Source: Trema orientale
Lineage: Eukaryota > Streptophyta > Magnoliopsida > Rosales > Cannabaceae
Assembly (NCBI GenBank): GCA_002914845.1
Contig: JXTC01000195.1
Span: 109,063-173,062, forward strand
DNA: 64,000 nucleotides
Direction: 5' to 3'
Translations under genes and position numbers: made by a program
Part shown: positions 57,545 through 64,000 of the stretch, piece by piece
Position numbering within the stretch: the first letter of the stretch is position 1
Layout: every line of letters begins with the position of its first letter
The notes under the pieces: generated by a model
What the model was told of the DNA's origin: nothing
The model's database searches: none
Seen by the model: the letters and a program-made list of their open reading frames with translations, nothing else

Positions 57545-59205
57545 TACATTTTAACGTCCTACAGGATGAGATGGGAGAAACTTTGTAAACCAAAATTAGA
57601 AGGAGGTTTGGGGTTTTAGGCCTTCACGTTTTTCAATCAGGCATTGGTGGCAAAACGGGGATGGCGTCTAATTCACGACCCCAATTCCTTGATGGCTCGA
57701 GTTTATAAAGGTAAATATTTCCCAAACTCTGATTTCTTCTCTGCAAAAGTTGGAACTACTGCTTCTTATGCTTGGCGGAGTATTGTTTGGGGAGTTGACC
57801 TACTGAAGAAAGGTATTCGTTGGCGCATTAAAGATGAGGTCAAAGATAAGAGTGTTTAGTGACCCTTGGTTGCCGAGACCCTCTACTTTCAAGCCCATTA
57901 CTCATGCATGTCATATTTCTGATCGGTGTCTTGTGGCAGATTTAATTTATAATCGGAAATAGAATCTGGATGTCATAAATCAAAATTTTTATCCTATTGA
58001 AAGTTATTGCATTGAAAGTATTCCTTTATGTGAATTAATTATGGAAGACAAGCTCCTCTGGCACTATAATACTAATGGAATCTACTCTGTCAAATATGGA
58101 TATAAACTGGCTATGGCTTCTATGGTGGAAACAAGTTCCTGCAATCCTCCAACTGACTTGTCCTGGTGGAAATGTCTTTGGAATCTCAAAATTCTGTCGA
58201 AGTTTGAAATTTTTATTTGGAGGCTTTTCCACAACATTCTTCCTACTCGTGCAGCTCTGAAAAATCGCCATATTGACATTGATACTCTATGCCCTTGGTG
58301 CAAAAAAGAGAATGAAGATGGTTTCTATGCTTTTTGGGGTTGTAATAGGGCGGCTGAAATTTGGTCCACTTCGTATTTTTGGCATGTGCTCTCCAAGTTC
58401 ATAGGCTCTCTTTTGCCTAGTTTTTTTTACTTTTTGTGGTCAAGCATGTCACTAGAGATGAGCTACCTCTTTTCTTTATGGTGGTCTGGAATATTTGGTA
58501 TGCTAGAAACAAATTCGTCTTCAAAAACAGTTTCAAGTCCAACACAATGATTCTAGAAGAAGCAGGGAGTTTCCTTTTGAATTTCAGGAGTGCCATAAAA
58601 TTGAAACTATCCCTCCTGCTCCAAGGGCGGTTACAGATTCAAGATGGAAGGCTCCTATGGCGGGCCTCTTAAAATTGAGTACTGATGCAACTTTCAGCAT
58701 GGAGCTGAATACAATAGAAGTTGGGATTTTTGGGTGTGACCATAGAGGTCAGGTCTGGGGTTGTGCGCCAATCATAGAAGTCAGGTCTGGGGTTGTGCGC
58801 CAATCATAGAAATCTTCCTCAAGTCTCCTCGCCTTTTGTTGCTGAACTTCTAGCTTTCCGAGAGGGTTTAAGGTTTACTGTTATATATGGTTTCCAGATC
58901 AGAATAGCTGAATTGATGTCTCAAATGTTATTGAAACTATTCTTTCTAATTCCTTTTGTGGTTATGAAGAGTCCATTATTACTAGACATAAAAAATCTTC
59001 TTAGCTCTCTTGGAAGTTGCAAGTGTTGTTATTTCTCTAAGTTTGGGAATTTGGTTGCTCATTTCCTTGCAAATTTTTCTTTAGATCCTCGGATGATCAA
59101 ATTTGGTTGAATGACTATCGGCTGTATTTCGGATGTAGTCTTGGCTGATATTGCCATTATTAATTAAATTTTCCAATCTTTTTATCAAACAAAAGAAAAA
59201 TATCG
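57545..59205 (+). mobile_element. LINE (non-LTR retrotransposon) 3' half, degraded
   Basis: Reads as the C-terminal part of a plant L1-type ORF2: the end of the reverse transcriptase region (MRWEKLCKPKLEGGLGF), then VAKRGWRLIHDPNSLMARVY (57,644 on), SYAWRSIVWGVDLLKKGIRW, a zinc-finger RVT domain (WKCLWNLKILSKFEIFIWRL, LCPWCKKENEDGF at about 58,290) and an RNase H-like tail (STDATFSMELNTIEVGIFG from 58,680). The frame changes and in-frame stops in several places, for example after GLGF and near 57,860 and 57,960, and the catalytic RT core is absent, so it is a 5'-truncated dead copy. A 33-bp tandem duplication (CAGGTCTGGGGTTGTGCGCC) occurs at 58,741-58,806. The 3' end near 59,200 is A-rich but without a clean tail. 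Confidence 0.8.
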
Positions 59206-59310
59206 AAGATAATTTTTGTAAATTTTCCCAAAGAATGTAAAATTAGGCCGCTAGAGTTGATCAACGGCTGAAGAATAGACTTGTCTTTTTTTAAATATGA
59301 GGGGTGTCTT

Positions 59311-59472
59311 AAGGCACTTTTAGTATAAGATTCGAATCCTATTCTTCAAATTTAGAAATAAATTTCATGTATAAAGTTGAAATGATAAAATATTTATCCT
59401 TCTAACTTTCTATATAAAAACTGTTTTTGAATTTAAAGAATATGATTCGAATCATGTACTAAACGCACTCTT
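59311..59472. mobile_element. Foldback MITE, family F1, copy D
   Basis: About 160 bp. Left AGGCACTTTTAGTATAAGATTC and right GATTCGAATCATGTACTAAA form inverted ends. TTA flanks both sides, again PIF/Harbinger-like. The region 59,473-60,130 holds no recognised gene. Confidence 0.65.
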
Positions 59473-60130
59473 ACTAATTCATTGGGGTGTCAATATAATC
59501 CCCAAAAGAGAAAATTATTGAAAGGATTAGTAAAAGTTCTAAGGACATTTATATAACTTTTAACATTATAAGAGCGAGATGAGACAAACTATAAAAATTA
59601 AGGCACCAAAGAAAAAAAGAAAACAAGATTAAAGAAAAATAAAAAGAAAACTAAGTTTTATATGTGTGTCTAGTGTCACCCTTTCCCTTTTCCTTTATAT
59701 GTAGATAGATTAGGAGCTCTTAATTTCTATTTACTACTAGTAAACGAGGTACATTGACTAATTTAATTAGGTAGTACTTGCTTCCTTTGTTTCTTTCATG
59801 TTGCTCTCTAGCTTTCTTAAAATTATCAGTTATTTTCTTTTCTTTTAATAATATCAGTTATTAAAATTATCAGTAATTTTTATAATGAAAAATTGAGATC
59901 TCCTTTGCATCATCTCGTTTGTATAATAGTTTTTTCACACACACATAAAAAAATATGATTATACATTGAGACTTCTGATTAATTTATGTTTTCCGCCAAG
60001 TATTGATCTCTTTAGTCAATGTAATAAATCATATCAGTTTCTTTCTTTTTTTTTTTGGTATTAATGAATAATTAGTATTTTGACAAAAGTCTGATGTTTG
60101 GATTTCGATTTTTCAATCCGGCATATGCAG

Positions 60131-62147
60131 CCCGTTTCTTGGTTTCATCACTATATTTATATCATTGTTCATTATAGTCATCGCCATCACTAAAGATCTT
60201 ACAGACGTGGAGGGTGACAGTAAGTAAGTTGTAATCAAATCTGCTTTTTTTTTTTTTTTTTTGAATAAGTAGCGAAATGCTTAGCAGTAAGTCAAAAAGA
60301 AAAAAATCTACTTTTTGATTGGTAGGAATTTGGAAATTTAAGAAACAAATAAATTCTACATTTTGTTCTTTGAGAATATAATGTGAAATTTTTTTTCAGT
60401 ATTTATATAATCATTTAATGAATGATAGTAAATAAAGTCCAATTCATCAGTTATGTTTTAAAAGTTTATTTTGACTCTATTGATCTTTGAATTATTATGG
60501 AAAAAATCTCAGTTTAGTCTCTAAATTTTAAATTTTATCATGTTAGTCATTAAATTATTCAAGAAGTTTCATTTTAGATTTTTTTTATTATACATTATGT
60601 TCGATTCGTAACAGAAAGAGCGCATGAAGAGCATTTGTCGTACTGTACTATTAATTTTAACGAAATATCACATTTGAAATAGTTTTAAAATACATTATTG
60701 TCAAATTACAGTTAATTTTTATTCAATGAATCTTTTTAAATTATAATTAACTTATGCTTTTGCATATGAAATAAGCACAATAGCAGAACATCTATCCGAT
60801 ACACTCATTCTATTAAGAAATGAAAGAAATATAACAAAAAGACTAAAATGAAATATCTTTCATAATTTAAGGACCAAAATAAAAATATATATTAAAATTT
60901 AAGGACTAAAATGAAACTTTACACATAATTTAGGTAACAATAATGTCACTATCCTTAAAAGATTTCTATGTGTAGTGTCACTTGTATCAATAACTCTTTG
61001 ATTTTTTATTTTTTTTTTTCATTTTGAAATGAATAACTCTTTGATTTTACAATCGAGATTTTATCTAATTTTATCATTTGAAGCATTTATCATTCATGAT
61101 CACAGGTTTCAGATAGTAACCTTTGCTGCAAAATTTGGGGTTAGAAACATTGCCTTCCTTGGCATTGGTCTTCTCCTGGTAAATTATATTGGTGCTATAT
61201 TGACTGCAATTTACATGCCTCAGGTAAACATGCATATGCTTCTTCCCCTTGCTTACCTCTACATTTTTATTATTAACTTTTTTAGCAGTCATACTTATAT
61301 GGAGACTAATATATAAGAGCCAACAAATTAAACACATAATATGTATGAGCAAGTACAATAGGATTTTGGATTTTTCTTTTATTCCCTGTAGATAGAGAAA
61401 CCAATACGAACATATAGATTTCCTTATGATGGTTACAATTAAATATGATGCAGTGAATTTTAATGAGAGTTAAATTATAAAAGTTATATTTCAACAATTA
61501 GATTGAAATCTAAAACTATTCATAAGGAATAAAAGAAAATTCCTATTTTAATAGCACCTGTATTTATACATGCACAAGTACATATTTATTTATTTATTTT
61601 CTCATGTGTTTTGTTTCCTGTTTACAGGTTTTCAACCGTAACCTAATGGTTCCCGTTCACGCAATCTTTGCATTGTGCTTAATTTTCCAGGTTTGTTACT
61701 CTTTGTAAATATATGTATATATACTTTAATATACCCCGGAGACAAGAAACACATACTCACTTTTACAGTTTTATTTTTTTATTATTTTATTTTTAAATTT
61801 CATGTACTTTATTTTTAAATTTCATGTACTTTCAGGCCTGGTTGTTGGAATAAGCAAATTACACTAAGGTAAAATGCAGCTTAGTGTGGCATAAATAGCA
61901 ATGTTTTCACGCTTCACCTTGCACTCAAGTAGTGTTATATATCATAGTGAATAAGGACACTTAGATGGATATTTCTTTCTCTTTTTTCCCCTGTTAAAGC
62001 AATTTTGAACTTAACAAGAGTACTTAATCTGATGTTGATTATAAGTACTTTCTTTGACTATGTATCGTGCAGGAAGCAAGTGCAAGTTTCTACCAAGTCA
62101 TTTGGAGGCTACTTTATGCGGAATATATCATATTTCCTTTCATGTAG
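60131..62147 (+). pseudogene. Partial prenyltransferase duplicate, exons 6-10 only, with a nonsense codon
   Basis: Five exon equivalents with exactly the same lengths as the intact gene: 60131-60223 (93), 61106-61223 (118), 61628-61690 (63), 61836-61868 (33), 62073-62147 (75, TAG). All keep GT-AG splice sites. The reading is [60 protein letters not shown] and FYQVIWRLLYAEYIIFPFM. The second Asp-rich motif KDLTDVEGD is preserved. Exon 9 reads AWLLE, stop, ANYTK where the intact gene has [11 protein letters not shown], so a TAA interrupts the protein. Exons 1-5, with the first Asp-rich motif, are not found upstream; a LINE fragment and the S5 gene lie between the two loci. Probably a recent tandem duplication that lost its 5' half. 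It could still be spliced onto upstream exons, but the nonsense codon would truncate the product. Confidence 0.85.
60470..60950. mobile_element. Probable TIR element in the pseudogene intron
   Basis: CTCAGTTTAGTCTCTAAATTTTAAATTT and the following AGTCATTAAATTATTCAAGA on the left are mirrored at the right end (ATAATTTAAGGACCAAAAT, AAATTTAAGGACTAAAATGA). About 0.48 kb, no open frame, boundaries approximate. Confidence 0.45.
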
Positions 62148-63059
62148 GAAATTAACTAGTGCATAATTAATATTTACCTTCGCTGATCCTATAAGGTTAG
62201 AGGGAGGCCAAAAGATCTAGAGAGAGAGTTGTGTTTGAATAGTGATTTGCCTTTTTTTTTTGGTTGTGAATATTTCGAAAACATGATACTTATTTTCCTT
62301 AAAGATTACAAGTCGTTTGTTTGTTTTTTTTTTCTTTTTAAGTGGTGCTAGTAGCGGTTTCTTTCTTTCTTTTTTTTTCCCCCCTGATTTCAACAGTGAC
62401 TTTCTATCAAAAGAAAAAAAAAAAAAAAGATTCCAACTATGAATTATTATTTATAAAATGTGAGATATTTTAGTAAAATTTACATGTCAAATTGAGACAT
62501 AAAGTATAAAAAACATCTATTCATTCTTTTTAATTTATTTGTTTGTTTTCTTGAATAAAAGCTATCTGTCATTTATAAAAACGACTTAGTTCATTTTTTT
62601 CTTTAATATTTATATTTTATTTTTGGTCCTTGAATTGTAGCATCAAATTTGACTCATAAATTTTGCCGTCGCTTAGTTTAGTAACAACCATTCTTTTTCC
62701 TAACGTGGAGGTCCTAAGCTCTAATCCTCATCTCCAAAATTTAAAAAAAAAAAAAATCCTAAATTTTGGAATATCTAGTTACGGTCATGAGCTTTGTCCG
62801 TGGTCGTGGTTTAGTTCAATGTGCCACAACTAAAGTGCTTAGTGGTCAAAACTGCAACACCAAATTCTATTTAGGGGCTAAAATTATGAAAAAGAACAAA
62901 GTTCAAGAACCAAGAGAGATAAAATACAGTTAGAAGGCCAAACTGATAAATTTTAAAATTTGTGGACCAATCGTTGTAATTTAGGGGCTAAAAATGAAAT
63001 TTACTTCTAAAACATAAGGAAACAAATAAACTAGAATATTACTCTAGATATTCATTTGA
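62148..63059. other. Intergenic, repeat-like, no gene
   Basis: AT-rich with A and T runs. 62,620-63,010 contains repeated 'AGGGGCTAAAA' and 'CTCATAAATTTT' wording like decayed TIR elements. Confidence 0.4.
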
Positions 63060-63560
63060 AGGGTTAATTACATTAATAATCGCTGAATTATACATGTATC
63101 ATTTTGACCCATAAATTTTAAACTTACATAGTTTACTATTCTAAACTATGCGACTGTTGTAACAATGACTATTTTATTACATACTTTTAAATTTTTTTTA
63201 TGAAAATAAATAATTTACAAAGTACAAAATTTAGTAATTATGGTCAAGAACGAGACTCCGAATTTTTAATTTACATAATAGACTATTAAAAGTATGCAAT
63301 TGTTACATTAATGACCTTTGAGTCAAGAGCTGTTAAATTTTTAGCTGAAATAAGTTATGTGCAAAATATATAATTGGGTAATTATTCCACGAACGAGACT
63401 TCAACACTCAAAACTAAATAATGCTTAATTATGTGCTTTGTACACGTCTGTTTCCATTTAATAAATAACAATTTATAATAAAAAGAATATTGCTGCAACA
63501 TTGCTTAATTCGGGATAAGAAACTTTTGGGATGAAGTGGTATAACGAGATTATTAGTTCT
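63060..63560. mobile_element. Decayed TIR element related to 10,378-10,925
   Basis: Shares with the earlier element AATTATACATGTATCATTTTG-like starts, TGTAACAATGACTATTTTAT, TTATGGTCAAGAA and TAAATAATGCTTAATTATGTGC in the same order. The right end is decayed. The remaining bases to 64,000 are AT-rich with no gene seen. Confidence 0.45.
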
Positions 63561-64000
63561 TAAACTACAAGAAATTTTTGTCTTTGTGATCAAAATTAAA
63601 AAATTCTCTCATTTTACTTCTTAAATTTTATACTTGTTCCCGTAAATCTTCAAATTTTCGTTACATGAAATGTGTAATAATAATTTCATTCAAGAATTAA
63701 TATCATTATTGGATCTTCCACTTTTAGAAAATAGTCGGGTATTAGTCGTATACTTCTAAGTCATAACTCGGAACAATTCTAGAAGTTTAAAAATCAAAAT
63801 AAAAAGTTCTAAAATTTTAGAATCAAAATATGTTTTTTTTTAAATTTTTTATAATAGAGTAATTAATCCTATTCTGAAAATAAAATGTGAAAATCGCTGT
63901 AAATTGTAGAATTATGGCTTGTTGAAATTCAAAAAAAAAAAAAAAAAGAAAAAAAAAAAGTGGAAGTAAAATTTAAGGGAAGAAAATGAGACATAATCTG

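Overview
This is a stretch of nuclear DNA from a flowering plant. It is AT-rich, with multi-exon genes, GT-AG introns and many small transposons between and inside the genes. The best lineage clue is the gene at 40,215-48,984. It is a plastid aromatic prenyltransferase whose N-terminus and coding style look, from memory, most like the hop/cannabis/mulberry/fig group, so I infer Rosales (Cannabaceae or Moraceae, or a close relative). No database search was possible.

Layout. 1-1,660: repeats, including a 97-bp tandem duplication. 1,669-3,401 (+): universal stress protein, four exons. 4,990-9,390 (-): rhomboid-like membrane protein with a C-terminal UBA domain, twelve exons. 9,400-13,040: intergenic, several miniature transposons. 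13,043-20,784 (-): eEF1A lysine methyltransferase 1-like gene, four exons; its 6.7-kb second intron holds a threefold tandem repeat and a broken Copia retrotransposon (14,767-19,916) whose coding parts lie on opposite strands. 20,800-27,600: relics, namely a Copia protease fragment, a decayed pentatricopeptide-repeat (PPR) gene, a 131-bp tandem duplication and a MITE (miniature inverted-repeat transposon). 27,683-27,880 (-): complete 40S ribosomal protein S28 with a leader exon and telo-box promoter about 1 kb upstream. 28,990-40,200: no gene found, but a 914-bp foldback element, a CGAC-rich tract, tandem duplications, a GC-rich MITE, and one clear and one probable solo LTR. 40,215-48,984 (+): intact ten-exon prenyltransferase, with a 3.17-kb Mutator-like element flanked by a perfect 10-bp target duplication in intron 3. 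53,128-54,592 (-): 40S ribosomal protein S5, four exons, with an undersized assembly gap in exon 2. 57,545-59,205 (+): LINE 3' half. 60,131-62,147 (+): a partial copy of the prenyltransferase (exons 6-10 only) with a nonsense codon.

The genes do not form a pathway. Housekeeping translation genes (S28, S5, eEF1A methyltransferase) and membrane/stress genes sit beside a specialised-metabolism prenyltransferase locus that has been partly duplicated. The most notable content is the mobile DNA: at least four copies of one short foldback family (one inside a tandem repeat whose other copy preserves the empty site), three copies of a second family, nested insertions, and elements held in introns of genes that still read as intact. 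I saw no convincing new biological system. The most informative leads are the prenyltransferase duplication, the Mutator-like element with possible captured coding sequence, and the unexplained CGAC-rich tract.
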